DNA of 64,000 nucleotides from RGIG3002 sp964449325. GTDB lineage: Bacteria; Bacillota; Clostridia; Lachnospirales; Lachnospiraceae. Location: NCBI GenBank assembly GCA_964449325.1, contig CAYUYJ010000006.1, forward strand, positions 85,773-149,772. The letters are read 5' to 3'. Made by a program: the position numbers and the translations under genes. Below are positions 18,196 through 26,924 of this stretch, piece by piece. Position 1 is the stretch's first letter. Each line of letters begins with the position of its first letter. Below the pieces are notes generated by a model, which made no database searches, was not told the origin of the DNA, and worked only from the letters and a program-made list of their open reading frames with translations.

Positions 18196-19080
18196 ATGAG
18201 AAAAAGAAACAGAATGCGGGGCGGCGCAGGAAAAGAGCGCGCTATCATGTTAGCGGCTTCCGTTTTTGTCTTAAGTGCATTGACACTGACCGGCGTATAT
18301 GTAAAAGAGAATAACACAAAGAAAAACGATGACGGATATTCCGTCGATTTAAGTTCTTTGGAGAAAAACAATAATACGGTAACAGAAAAAGCAGAGGGAA
18401 TTGAGGAAGAAAAGAATACTTCTTTAAGTGTACAAAATCCGGATGCACAGTATGAAATGGATTTGGATTTAGAAGCGGTATTGGAAGATGGAGAATTGGA
18501 AAATACGGATTTGGCAAAGAAGGATACGCAGACTTCTGAAACAAGTGAGGCGACAGAGGCGCAGGATGCGAAGGAGGATATTCAGAAGGAGGATGGTGCG
18601 GAGCCTGAATCAAAGTCTTCGGAGAGCGCATCAGTGTCTACTACCACGTGGAAAGCATTGGAATTTTCGGAGGAATCCTCTCTTGTATGGCCTACGGTAG
18701 GGGAAATCCTGATTAATTACAGCATGGACAAGACTGTTTATTTCCCCACACTGGCACAGTACAAGTATAATCCCGCCATTATTATTTCTGCGGCCGAAGG
18801 GAAAACAATTGTAGCAGCGGCAGATGCACAGATTACGGAAATTTTCACGGACAGTGAAATCGGAAATGCGGTACGAATGGATTTGGGAAATGGATATGAA
18901 TTAATTTATGGACAGCTTGCGGATATTCAGGTGAGCAAAGGAGCGTATGTTTCCGCAGGAGATGTTATCGGTACGGTAAGTGCCCCTACAAAATATTACA
19001 GTGTGGAGGGCAGCAATCTCTATGTGAAGCTTTCCAAAGACGGCACACCGATAAATCCGCTTACGCTGCTACCTCAATAA
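18196..19080 (+). CDS. spoIIQ: SpoIIQ-like M23-domain protein, degenerate active site
   Basis: A 294-aa forespore membrane protein: an N-terminal TM helix (AIMLAASVFVLSALTLTGVY), a long acidic Glu/Thr-rich linker, and a C-terminal LytM/M23 fold (AGDVIGTVSAP near the end). The zinc ligands expected in active M23 enzymes are missing: MDLGNGYELIYGQL has Leu and Gln where His normally sits, and NLYVKL replaces HLHFE. It is therefore probably non-catalytic, as reported for some SpoIIQ proteins. Placement next to spoIID supports the SpoIIQ call. The ATG at 18196 has AAGGAG 13 nt upstream; an ATG at 18169 is an alternative. Confidence 0.8.
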   Translation: MRKRNRMRGGAGKERAIMLAASVFVLSALTLTGVYVKENNTKKNDDGYSVDLSSLEKNNNTVTEKAEGIEEEKNTSLSVQNPDAQYEMDLDLEAVLEDGELENTDLAKKDTQTSETSEATEAQDAKEDIQKEDGAEPESKSSESASVSTTTWKALEFSEESSLVWPTVGEILINYSMDKTVYFPTLAQYKYNPAIIISAAEGKTIVAAADAQITEIFTDSEIGNAVRMDLGNGYELIYGQLADIQVSKGAYVSAGDVIGTVSAPTKYYSVEGSNLYVKLSKDGTPINPLTLLPQ

Positions 19081-19105
19081 ATATTGAAGGAGAATCGATA
19101 AAAGC

Positions 19106-20272
19106 ATGAATCGTATTTTCATAAAAAACGGACAAATCATGACTATGGCAGGCTGCATCCATCAGGGAGGCAGCCTTCTTATAGAGAACGGAAAAATTAA
19201 AGCCGTGGGAAATATTACAATAGAAGAAGAACAGGAGGGGTTGACCGTTTTGGATGCAAGAGGCGGCTGGGTCATGCCGGGGCTGATTGAGGCACATTGT
19301 CATATGGGAATTACGGAGGAGAAAAAGGGGATGGAGGGAGATGACTGCAATGAAAATGTGGAGCCTGTTACCCCTTATCTTCGCGGTATTGATGCGATAA
19401 ATCCTATGGATGCGGCATTTGATGATGCGGTACGCGCAGGAATTACCACGGCAATGGTAGGACCGGGAAGCTCCAATGTAGTAGGTGGACAGTTTGCCCT
19501 GATTAAGACAAAAGGAAGAAAAATTGATGATTTAATCGTGAAAGCGCCGGCGGCAATGAAGGTTGCATTCGGGGAAAATCCGAAAGTGAATTTCAGCGGA
19601 CAGGGGAAAATGCCTGTTACCAGAATGGCCATTGCCGGCATGCTGCGGAAGGAATTATTTGCCGCGAAGAAATATGCGGAAAAGAGAGAGAAGGGCAGCA
19701 GTGACTTTGAAGAGGATTTTCAGTATGAATGCTGGCTTCCGGTGTTACGAAAGGAGATACCCATCAAAGCCCATGTACATCGTGTAGATGATATTTTTAC
19801 GGCAATCCGCATTGCCAAAGAGTTTGATGTCAGAATGACACTGGATCATTGCAGTGAGGGTCATTTGATTGCGCAGGAGGTGGCGGAAAGCGGTATGCCT
19901 GCCATCGTGGGACCGGATTTTGCCAGTCGCAGTAAGATTGAGGTACAGAATATGGCATTTAAGACTGCGGGTATATTACAAAAAGCCGGAGTAATGGTAG
20001 CTGTTACTACGGATCATCCGGTTTCCATTATCAATTCACTGCCTTTGTGTGCGGGGATGGCAGTGAAAGCAGGGCTTCCGTTGATGGAGGGGCTGAAGGC
20101 AATTACGATTCATCCCGCAATTATTTGCGGAGTGGGAGACAGGCTGGGAAGTCTGGAGGAAGGAAAAGACGGGGATGTAGCTATTTATTCGGGAAATCCC
20201 ATGGAAATTTTTACGGAAACCTTTTGTACTATCATTAACGGAAAAATTGTCTATCGTAAAGAGGGCTTTTAG
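19106..20272 (+). CDS. Amidohydrolase (imidazolonepropionase-like)
   Basis: A 388-aa metal-dependent hydrolase of the amidohydrolase superfamily. Metal ligands are visible: HCHMG in the N-terminal HxH motif (GLIEAHCHMGI), KAHVHRVDD, LDHCSEGH and TTDHPVS. It lies after spoIIQ with a 25-bp gap. Members cleave C-N bonds in cyclic amides, dipeptides or N-acyl compounds; the substrate cannot be told here. The C-terminal GDVAIYSGNPMEIF closing strand is typical. Confidence 0.85.
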   Translation: MNRIFIKNGQIMTMAGCIHQGGSLLIENGKIKAVGNITIEEEQEGLTVLDARGGWVMPGLIEAHCHMGITEEKKGMEGDDCNENVEPVTPYLRGIDAINPMDAAFDDAVRAGITTAMVGPGSSNVVGGQFALIKTKGRKIDDLIVKAPAAMKVAFGENPKVNFSGQGKMPVTRMAIAGMLRKELFAAKKYAEKREKGSSDFEEDFQYECWLPVLRKEIPIKAHVHRVDDIFTAIRIAKEFDVRMTLDHCSEGHLIAQEVAESGMPAIVGPDFASRSKIEVQNMAFKTAGILQKAGVMVAVTTDHPVSIINSLPLCAGMAVKAGLPLMEGLKAITIHPAIICGVGDRLGSLEEGKDGDVAIYSGNPMEIFTETFCTIINGKIVYRKEGF

Positions 20273-20365
20273 TTTTCGATAAAAAGAGGTATAATACCAG
20301 TAATCGCCTCTTCGGGGTGATGTTTTAAAGAAGAAGGTCTTTTTGACAAAGAAAGGTAAAAATAA

Positions 20366-21712
20366 GTGAAACAAAAAGTTTTTGCGATTCTGCTGTGTCT
20401 TTTGCTGCTTTTGACCGGCTGTTCTTCGGAACAGTCGGATAGTACTATGATGTACGGAGCAGCAGAGGGGATGGAATCGGAAGCGGTAATAGAGTATACA
20501 GTGCCAAAGAGTTTGCCGGGAATTCTTGTGAATCAGGTGGGATATGGAACAGACACAAATAAAACAGCGATTTTCACCGGAGAAAATCTGCCGGATACTT
20601 TCCGGGTATACAATGCAGAGACAAAGCAGAAAGTATATGAAGGAAAGGTCATGAAAAAGGGACATGAGACGAAAGAGGGAGGACAGCTTGCCTACGGTTC
20701 TTTTCAGGAGGTACGGATTCCCGGAGACTATTATATTCAGGCGGATATTCTGGGATATTCATATACTTTTTCTGTGGGAAATGAGGTATATCGGGAGTTG
20801 CTTTGCGGGAATGTGCAGCATTTTCGTGAAGGTTTGCAGGAGAAAACGGCTCTTGAAAAGAAAGAAATATCGGAAAACTGCCGTGCAATGATGAATATGC
20901 TGCTTGCCTGCGAACTGCATGGGGCTGCTTTTGATGATGAAATGGGAATTGCTGAAAGCGGAAATGAGATTCCTGATTTGGTAGATGTGCTGCTTATACA
21001 GGCAAAGCTTTTGGCAGAGCAGGGAGAATTTGTGCTTGCCTCCGAGGATTGGGAAATGGTTTCTCATTATGCTGCTGCGATGGCGAAATTCAGTTATACA
21101 TATAAGGAGTATGACAGTGTATTTGCTACCTCCTGCCTGCAATTGGCAGACATGGCATGGAAACATATGGAGCAGAGCGGACAGGAAGTGGACAAAGACA
21201 TGCGCTTTATGGCAGCAACAGAGCTGTATCGTGCATCCGGCGGACAAAAATATCATAGTTTTATTAAGGAATACGGTGCTACAGAGGAGCTTGTATTAGA
21301 GAGCAGAGAAGCGGTTTATGGAGCCGTAACCTACGTTTCCACAAAACAGCCCGTAGATATTAATTTGTGCAGCGCGTTTATGAAAGCAATCATGGCACAG
21401 GCGGAGGAGATTTCCAACCGTTCCAAGGAGTCCGGATATCAGGTTGCTTTGGAACCAAATGAAGAGATTATGTGGGGAATGGTTATTTTGACCGTTGTGG
21501 ATAAGGTTATATCCAACCATGAGTATGCGACTGTTATTGAGAATCATCTGGATTATTTTCTGGGTCGCAATCCTATGGCGGTGTGCTATGTGGAAAATGT
21601 GGGTACCCGCAGCTTTGAGGAGGAAGAGGGGATGAAATCCGTTATGGACAATGGGTTTCAGGAATCAGTATTGCTTTTTATGTTGAGTGAGATGAATGAT
21701 AAAAGGGAATAG
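20366..21712 (+). CDS. Lipoprotein with a GH9-like fold lacking the catalytic Asp motif
   Basis: A 448-aa lipoprotein with signal peptide and lipobox (LLLLLTGCSS). Domain 1 (residues 50-150) is the Ig-like N-domain seen in family 9 glycoside hydrolases (PGILVNQVGYGTDTNKTA; PGDYYIQ). Domain 2 has GH9 landmarks: GIAESGNEIPDLVDV and, near the end, DYFLGRNPMAVCYVENVG. The usual catalytic motif GGWxDAGDYGKY between the first helices is absent and the domain is shorter than typical. A GTG start follows GAAAGG. It is likely a carbohydrate-binding or non-catalytic surface protein. Confidence 0.75.
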   Translation: MKQKVFAILLCLLLLLTGCSSEQSDSTMMYGAAEGMESEAVIEYTVPKSLPGILVNQVGYGTDTNKTAIFTGENLPDTFRVYNAETKQKVYEGKVMKKGHETKEGGQLAYGSFQEVRIPGDYYIQADILGYSYTFSVGNEVYRELLCGNVQHFREGLQEKTALEKKEISENCRAMMNMLLACELHGAAFDDEMGIAESGNEIPDLVDVLLIQAKLLAEQGEFVLASEDWEMVSHYAAAMAKFSYTYKEYDSVFATSCLQLADMAWKHMEQSGQEVDKDMRFMAATELYRASGGQKYHSFIKEYGATEELVLESREAVYGAVTYVSTKQPVDINLCSAFMKAIMAQAEEISNRSKESGYQVALEPNEEIMWGMVILTVVDKVISNHEYATVIENHLDYFLGRNPMAVCYVENVGTRSFEEEEGMKSVMDNGFQESVLLFMLSEMNDKRE

Positions 21713-21840
21713 CATTTTTTGCAATATAAAGAGCAGAATATTATATTTTATGAGCAAATTATTGTTGGTAGAATAGAATAAAATAGGATGTTTAGAGAAA
21801 GCGTAGTCTCGTTCACGCTTTGTGAAGAAAGGAATGACAT

Positions 21841-22866
21841 ATGAAAATTGTAGTATTAGCAGGGGGAATCAGTACGGAAAGAGATGTTTCCCTGATTTCG
21901 GGAACTATGATATACCGTGCTTTAAAAGAAAAGGGACATCAGGCAATCCTTTTGGATGTTTTTCTGGGATATGAAGGAGAAACAGAGGACATTTTTGAGC
22001 GTGACGAGGACTGGACGAAAGAGATAGTCGGAATTAAAGAAGAAAATCCTGATATTGAGAAAATAAAAGCTCTGCGTCCGGATGGTGATAAAATGTTTTT
22101 TGGGCCAAATGTAATATCCATCTGTCAAAGAGCAGATGTGGTTTTCATGGCTCTTCATGGTGAAAACGGTGAGAACGGTAAAATTCAGGCATGCTTTGAT
22201 TTAATGGGAATTCGCTATACCGGAACCGATTATGTCAGTTCTGCGCTTTGTATGGACAAGGGACTTTCCAAGGAGTTGTTTGAACTGCACGGAGTACCTA
22301 CACCGAAGGGAATCAGCTTAAAGAAGGGGCAGGAGGACAAGAGAGAGGTGCCGTTTCCCTGTGTGGTGAAAGCCTGCTGTGGCGGTTCCAGTGTAGGTGT
22401 CTGTATTGCCTCTAATGAGATAGAATACGAAAAGGCAAAAGAAGAGGCATTTCGTTATGATGATGAAGTGATTATTGAGCAGTATATTAAAGGCAGAGAA
22501 TTCTCTATCGGTGTCATAGAAGGAAGGGCACTTCCGATTATTGAAATTGCACCGATAAACGGTTTTTATGATTATAAGAATAAATATCAGGCAGGCAGCA
22601 CGATTGAGACTTGTCCGGCAAACTTAAGTGAAGAAAAAACAAAAGAAATGCAAGGCTATGCGGAAACAGCTTTTAAAGTACTTCGGTTGAAAAATTATGC
22701 CCGCATGGATTTTATGATGAATGAAAAGGGAGAGATGTACTGTCTGGAAGCGAATACTCTTCCGGGAATGACACCCACATCTTTGCTTCCGCAGGAGGCG
22801 CAGGCGGAAGGGACCTCATATGGGGATCTGTGCGAAGAGATTATCCGGATTTCCCTGGAGGGTTAA
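21841..22866 (+). CDS. ddl: D-alanine--D-alanine ligase
   Basis: A 341-aa ATP-grasp enzyme that joins two D-alanines for the peptidoglycan stem. Motifs: ALHGENGENGKIQ near residue 102, PCVVKACCGGSSVGV (ATP-grasp), EFSIGVIEGRALPIIEI, and LEANTLPGMTPTSLLP near the C terminus. The start follows GAAAGGAATGAC. Its stop overlaps the murF start (TAATG), so the two successive ligases of cell-wall precursor synthesis are coupled. Confidence 0.95.
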   Translation: MKIVVLAGGISTERDVSLISGTMIYRALKEKGHQAILLDVFLGYEGETEDIFERDEDWTKEIVGIKEENPDIEKIKALRPDGDKMFFGPNVISICQRADVVFMALHGENGENGKIQACFDLMGIRYTGTDYVSSALCMDKGLSKELFELHGVPTPKGISLKKGQEDKREVPFPCVVKACCGGSSVGVCIASNEIEYEKAKEEAFRYDDEVIIEQYIKGREFSIGVIEGRALPIIEIAPINGFYDYKNKYQAGSTIETCPANLSEEKTKEMQGYAETAFKVLRLKNYARMDFMMNEKGEMYCLEANTLPGMTPTSLLPQEAQAEGTSYGDLCEEIIRISLEG

Positions 22867-24314
22867 TGCAGGACGACGGGATGGAATCGAAAAAGAAGAG
22901 CGAGGTAGAGGGAAAATTGAGAAATATGACATTGGTGTCAGTTGCGGAATGCTGCGGCGGAAAGCTTCATCCGGCAAATGCAGATTTGGAAAAATGCGCG
23001 GCAGGGGTTGTGATTGATTCCAGAAAAGCAGAAAAAAATTATATTTTTATTGCCACAAAAGGGGAGCGCGTAGACGGACACAGTTTCATTCCTCAGGTGA
23101 TGGAGAAGGGAGCGCTTGCCGTTGTTTGTGAAAGAGAGCCGGAGGATGAGAGCGTTCCTTATATTCTTGTGGAGGATTCGTTTCAGGCATTAAAAGATAT
23201 TGCGGAGTATTACCGGAAGCAGCTTTCGGTTCGTGTTGTGGGAATTACCGGAAGTGTTGGAAAGACCAGTACGAAGGAATTTATTGCGGGTGTGCTGTCA
23301 CAAAAGTATAGGGTTTTGAAGACAGAGGGTAATTTTAATAATGAAGTGGGATTACCATTGACTGTACTGCAAATACGGCAGGAACATGAGGTGGCTGTAT
23401 TGGAAATGGGAATCAGTCATTTTGGAGAAATGCATCGTCTGAGTAAAATTGCAAGACCGGATGTCTGTGTCATGACAAATATCGGACAGTGCCATCTGGA
23501 ATTTTTAGGTACAAGAGAAGGTATTTTAAAGGCAAAATCAGAGATTTTTGATTTTGCGGACAAAGATGCTGCTGTTTTTGTAAACGGAGATGATGATATG
23601 CTGGTTACCGTTCCGGTTCACAATGGCAAAGCACCGATACATTTCGGTATGTCTGAAAAAAATGATGCTTACGTTACAGATATAGAAAACCGAGGATTGT
23701 TTGGAAGTGAGGCAAAGATACATTTAAAGGGTATGGAAGAAGGAACAGAAGAATGTTTTGCAGTTTCCATTCCGCTTCCCGGAGAGCATATGGTGTATAA
23801 TGCGTTGGCTGCGGCAAGCGTGGCAAAATATATGGGACTTACGATAGAGCAGATTCAGGCAGGAATCAGTGCAGTGAAGCCGGTAGGCGGCAGAAGCAAC
23901 ATTATTCGTGCCGATAAATATACCTTGATTGATGACTGCTATAATGCTAATCCGGTTTCCATGGAGGCTGCAATTGATTTGCTGAACATGGCACTGACCA
24001 GAAAGGTGGCAGTGCTTGGCGATATGTTTGAACTTGGTGAAAATTCCGATGCTCTGCATGAGCGGATAGGAAAATATGCGGTGGAGCATGGCGTGGATAT
24101 GCTGCTGTGCGTGGGAGAAAATTCCCGCTTCATGTATGAAGCTGCCCTGAAGAAAAAAGAAGAACTTGGAGCAGAAACAAAGCTGTATTATTTTGCTGAG
24201 CAGGGGCAATTAGAAGAAGTATTGGAGAACCTTTTGGAAGAAAAGGATACGATATTAATCAAAGCATCCCATAGTATGGAATTTGAGAATGTAGTGAAAA
24301 AGCTGTCACAGTAA
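22866..24314 (+). CDS. murF: UDP-MurNAc-tripeptide--D-Ala-D-Ala ligase
   Basis: A 482-aa Mur ligase that adds D-Ala-D-Ala to UDP-MurNAc-tripeptide. It has the P-loop GITGSVGKTSTKEF, an NFNNEVGLPLT segment, and the ligase signature MGISHFGEMHRL. The ATG at 22866 overlaps the ddl stop. The conserved core starts at MTLVSVAECC about 20 residues later, so the true start may be further in. The stop lies inside the terminator stem at 24303-24328. Confidence 0.95.
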   Translation: MQDDGMESKKKSEVEGKLRNMTLVSVAECCGGKLHPANADLEKCAAGVVIDSRKAEKNYIFIATKGERVDGHSFIPQVMEKGALAVVCEREPEDESVPYILVEDSFQALKDIAEYYRKQLSVRVVGITGSVGKTSTKEFIAGVLSQKYRVLKTEGNFNNEVGLPLTVLQIRQEHEVAVLEMGISHFGEMHRLSKIARPDVCVMTNIGQCHLEFLGTREGILKAKSEIFDFADKDAAVFVNGDDDMLVTVPVHNGKAPIHFGMSEKNDAYVTDIENRGLFGSEAKIHLKGMEEGTEECFAVSIPLPGEHMVYNALAAASVAKYMGLTIEQIQAGISAVKPVGGRSNIIRADKYTLIDDCYNANPVSMEAAIDLLNMALTRKVAVLGDMFELGENSDALHERIGKYAVEHGVDMLLCVGENSRFMYEAALKKKEELGAETKLYYFAEQGQLEEVLENLLEEKDTILIKASHSMEFENVVKKLSQ

Positions 24315-24328
24315 TGTGGCAGCCTTTT
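24303..24328 (+). terminator. Terminator of ddl-murF, overlapping the stop codon
   Basis: CTGTCACA (24303-24310) pairs with TGTGGCAG (24315-24322); the loop contains the murF stop and CCTTTT follows. Confidence 0.65.
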
Positions 24329-24366
24329 GCAGTATGCGCATCATGGGCGCGTTCAATCAGTTTGGG

Positions 24367-25101
24367 TCACAGAAGCTCTTTATTTTTAAAGTAGGTGTCG
24401 GAAATAATTTTCTGCACATAAGCACCTACAAATTTTTTGTCCTCTTTTTCCAGTTCATTAATATAAACCGGTTTGCAGTATTCAATGATAACATGCGTCT
24501 TTTTAATCTTTGGGAAATGATCCTCCCAAATAGCAGAGGAGTTGTTTAAACTAATCGGAACAATCGGACAGCCGGATTTCTGTGCCAGCTTAAAACTTCC
24601 TTCATGAAACGGTAAAAAAGTATCCGGTTCCTTGCTGCGGCTTCCTTCCGGGAAAATACAGATGGAAATGCCGGATTTCAATTTTTCGATACCCTCTAAA
24701 ATAGTCTGCATTCCCTTCTTAATATCGGTTCTGTCCAAAAAGAGACAATGCAGATTTTTCATCCACTGGCGTAACAAAGGCACCTTCAAAAGTTCCACTT
24801 TGGAAACGTAACCGGTTGGCCGAGGCACACGCACATAGGTCAGCAAAATATCAAAAAAGCTGCGGTGGTTTGCCACATACAGTACAGCGGTATCCTGCGG
24901 TACATTTTCTTCTCCGATAACGGTTATTTTAACACCTGTCAGAAACAAAATGCAGCGGAAGGCCCAGTTGACGATGGCAAGAGAACTGCGGTTTTTGGCA
25001 TCCATACTGAATTTCCCGATAATCCATTCCACAAACATAAGCGGTATAGAGCAGATTAAAAAAAGAACAACGAATAAACATACTAAAACAAAACGTATCA
25101 T
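24367..25101 (-). CDS. plsC: 1-acyl-sn-glycerol-3-phosphate acyltransferase
   Basis: A 244-aa membrane-associated acyltransferase making phosphatidic acid from lysophosphatidate. It has one or two N-terminal hydrophobic helices, the HX4D catalytic motif NHRSFFDILL near residue 80, and FPEGSRSKEPDTFLPF with HEGSFKLA for acyl/phosphate binding. It is convergent with murF. The start follows AAGGAAAACC. Confidence 0.9.
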   Translation of the reverse strand: MIRFVLVCLFVVLFLICSIPLMFVEWIIGKFSMDAKNRSSLAIVNWAFRCILFLTGVKITVIGEENVPQDTAVLYVANHRSFFDILLTYVRVPRPTGYVSKVELLKVPLLRQWMKNLHCLFLDRTDIKKGMQTILEGIEKLKSGISICIFPEGSRSKEPDTFLPFHEGSFKLAQKSGCPIVPISLNNSSAIWEDHFPKIKKTHVIIEYCKPVYINELEKEDKKFVGAYVQKIISDTYFKNKELL

Positions 25102-25187
25102 AATGGTTTTCCTTCTTTTTGATAACTTTAGTCACTTCTTTATTATAAAGAAGGACCCGTGAAAACGCAACTGAAAAACAGAAAAGC

Positions 25188-25216
25188 TTGCTAATACATT
25201 AATGCTGTGCTATGAT
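25188..25216 (+). promoter_or_regulatory. Promoter of putP
   Basis: TTGCTA (25188-25193), a 17-bp spacer and TATGAT (25211-25216), about 30 bp before the start. Confidence 0.6.
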
Positions 25217-25245
25217 AAAGCCAATATTTTTTGAGGAGGGTACTA

Positions 25246-26793
25246 ATGACAACAGCATTACAAGGTGTTTTAATTTTCATGGGTATCTATCTTTTTGGCA
25301 TGATTATCGTAGGAGCTATTTTCTCCAAAAAGAATGATACAGTTTCGGATTTCTATCTGGGCGGCAGAAAGCTTGGCCCCTTTGTTACCGCTATGAGTGC
25401 AGAAGCTTCCGATATGTCAAGCTGGCTTTTGATGGGGCTTCCCGGGGTTGCCTATTTATGCGGTATTTGTGACGCAGCATGGACGGCAATCGGACTGGCA
25501 GTGGGAACCTATATCAACTGGCTGATTGTGGCAAAAAGGATTCGTATTTACACAGTAACAGCGAAGGACTCTATTACTTTACCTGATTTTTTCAGTAACC
25601 GTTACAGAGATAAGGACACGAAAAAAGTATTGATGCTGATTGCAGCAGTCATTATCGTTATTTTCTTTATTCCATATACTGCATCAGGTTTTAGTGCCTG
25701 CGGAAAGCTGTTTTCCACGCTGTTTGGTGTAAATTATCAGCTTGCTATGGTTGTAAGCGCAGTGGTTATTGTATTATATACCTGCCTTGGCGGTTTCAGT
25801 GCTGCCAGCACAACAGACTTTATCCAGAGTATTGTGATGAGTCTGGCTCTGCTTATTGTTGTAATGTACGGGGTACATAGTGTAGGAGGCATGGATGCGG
25901 TTGCAGCAAATGCGAGTGAGCTTTCCGGTTACCTGAGCATGACGGCTACTCATGTGGCGGCAACAGGAGAAAGCAGCAGCTACAATCTGATTATGATTGT
26001 ATCCACACTGGCATGGGGACTTGGCTATTTCGGAATGCCTCATATTCTGCTTCGTTTTATGGCTATTGAGGATGAAAAGAAATTATCTGTATCCAGAAGA
26101 GTTGCCAGCATTTGGGTTGTAATTTCCATGGCAGTTGCTATTTTTATCGGGGTAGTTGGGCTTGCAATGTCCAAAGAGGGTGTAATTCCTACCTTGGAAG
26201 GCTCTGCTTCCGAAACAATTATCGTAGTAATTGCAAACCTGTTAAGTCAGCACGGACTGTTATTTGCCTGCTGTGCCGGTATTATTCTTGCCGGTATTCT
26301 GGCATCAACGATGTCAACGGCAGATTCCCAACTGTTGGCAGCAAGTTCCAGTGTGTCTCAGAATATTTTGAAGGGCTTTTTCAAAAAGGAACTGTCTGAC
26401 CGGGCAACAATGATTATTGCAAGAAGTTGTCTCGTGGGAATTTCTATCATTGCAGTTTTTCTGGCACTGGATCCGAACAGCTCCGTGTTTGGTATTGTTT
26501 CCTTTGCCTGGGCAGGCTTCGGAGCAACCTTTGGACCGGTTGTGTTGATGGCATTGTTCTGGAAACGCTCTAATATGTATGGAGCACTTGCAGGCATGCT
26601 TACCGGTGGAGTTACCGTGTTTGTCTGGAAGTATCTGATTCGTCCGTTGGGCGGAAATTGGAATATTTATGAACTGTTACCGGCATTTCTGCTTGCCCTG
26701 TTCATGATTATTGTAGTCAGTCTTCTGACACCGCCTCCGAGTAAAGAAATCGCAGAGGAATTTGAAAACGTCCGGGAAGCCTGCCGGAAATAA
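25246..26793 (+). CDS. putP: Sodium/proline-type solute symporter (SSS family)
   Basis: A 515-aa polytopic inner-membrane transporter with about 13 hydrophobic helices. SSS landmarks are visible: FYLGGRKLGPFVTAMSAEASDMSSW near the N terminus and GILASTMSTADSQLLAASS in the sodium-binding region. Proline is the likely substrate by similarity to PutP, but pantothenate or others are possible. The ATG at 25246 follows GGAGGG; an in-frame start at 25231 lies upstream of the ribosome site. Confidence 0.88.
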   Translation: MTTALQGVLIFMGIYLFGMIIVGAIFSKKNDTVSDFYLGGRKLGPFVTAMSAEASDMSSWLLMGLPGVAYLCGICDAAWTAIGLAVGTYINWLIVAKRIRIYTVTAKDSITLPDFFSNRYRDKDTKKVLMLIAAVIIVIFFIPYTASGFSACGKLFSTLFGVNYQLAMVVSAVVIVLYTCLGGFSAASTTDFIQSIVMSLALLIVVMYGVHSVGGMDAVAANASELSGYLSMTATHVAATGESSSYNLIMIVSTLAWGLGYFGMPHILLRFMAIEDEKKLSVSRRVASIWVVISMAVAIFIGVVGLAMSKEGVIPTLEGSASETIIVVIANLLSQHGLLFACCAGIILAGILASTMSTADSQLLAASSSVSQNILKGFFKKELSDRATMIIARSCLVGISIIAVFLALDPNSSVFGIVSFAWAGFGATFGPVVLMALFWKRSNMYGALAGMLTGGVTVFVWKYLIRPLGGNWNIYELLPAFLLALFMIIVVSLLTPPPSKEIAEEFENVREACRK

Positions 26794-26820
26794 GAAGGTG
26801 GCATTTTAGGTATTCATAAG

Positions 26821-26866
26821 AAAATCTCACATCATCAGAGTAAGGTTGGTGTGAGATTTTTTTGAT
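26821..26866 (+). terminator. Terminator of putP
   Basis: AAATCTCACA (26822-26831) pairs perfectly with TGTGAGATTT (26850-26859), followed by a T-run. Confidence 0.8.
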
Positions 26867-26871
26867 TTAGG

Positions 26872-26900
26872 TTGTACATTTTTTCTGTTTCACGTATACT
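26872..26900 (+). promoter_or_regulatory. Promoter of the MBOAT-pyr operon
   Basis: TTGTAC (26872-26877), a 17-bp spacer and TATACT (26895-26900) lie 25 bp before the MBOAT start. No separate promoter is seen before pyrC, so it may serve the whole run up to pyrD. Confidence 0.7.
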
Positions 26901-26924
26901 TAAGGCATTGGAGAGGAAAAGAGT

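Noticed and set aside
20036..20665. 209-codon minus-strand reading frame
   Set aside because: It lies antisense to the amidohydrolase and lipoprotein genes, with no ribosome site or recognisable protein features.
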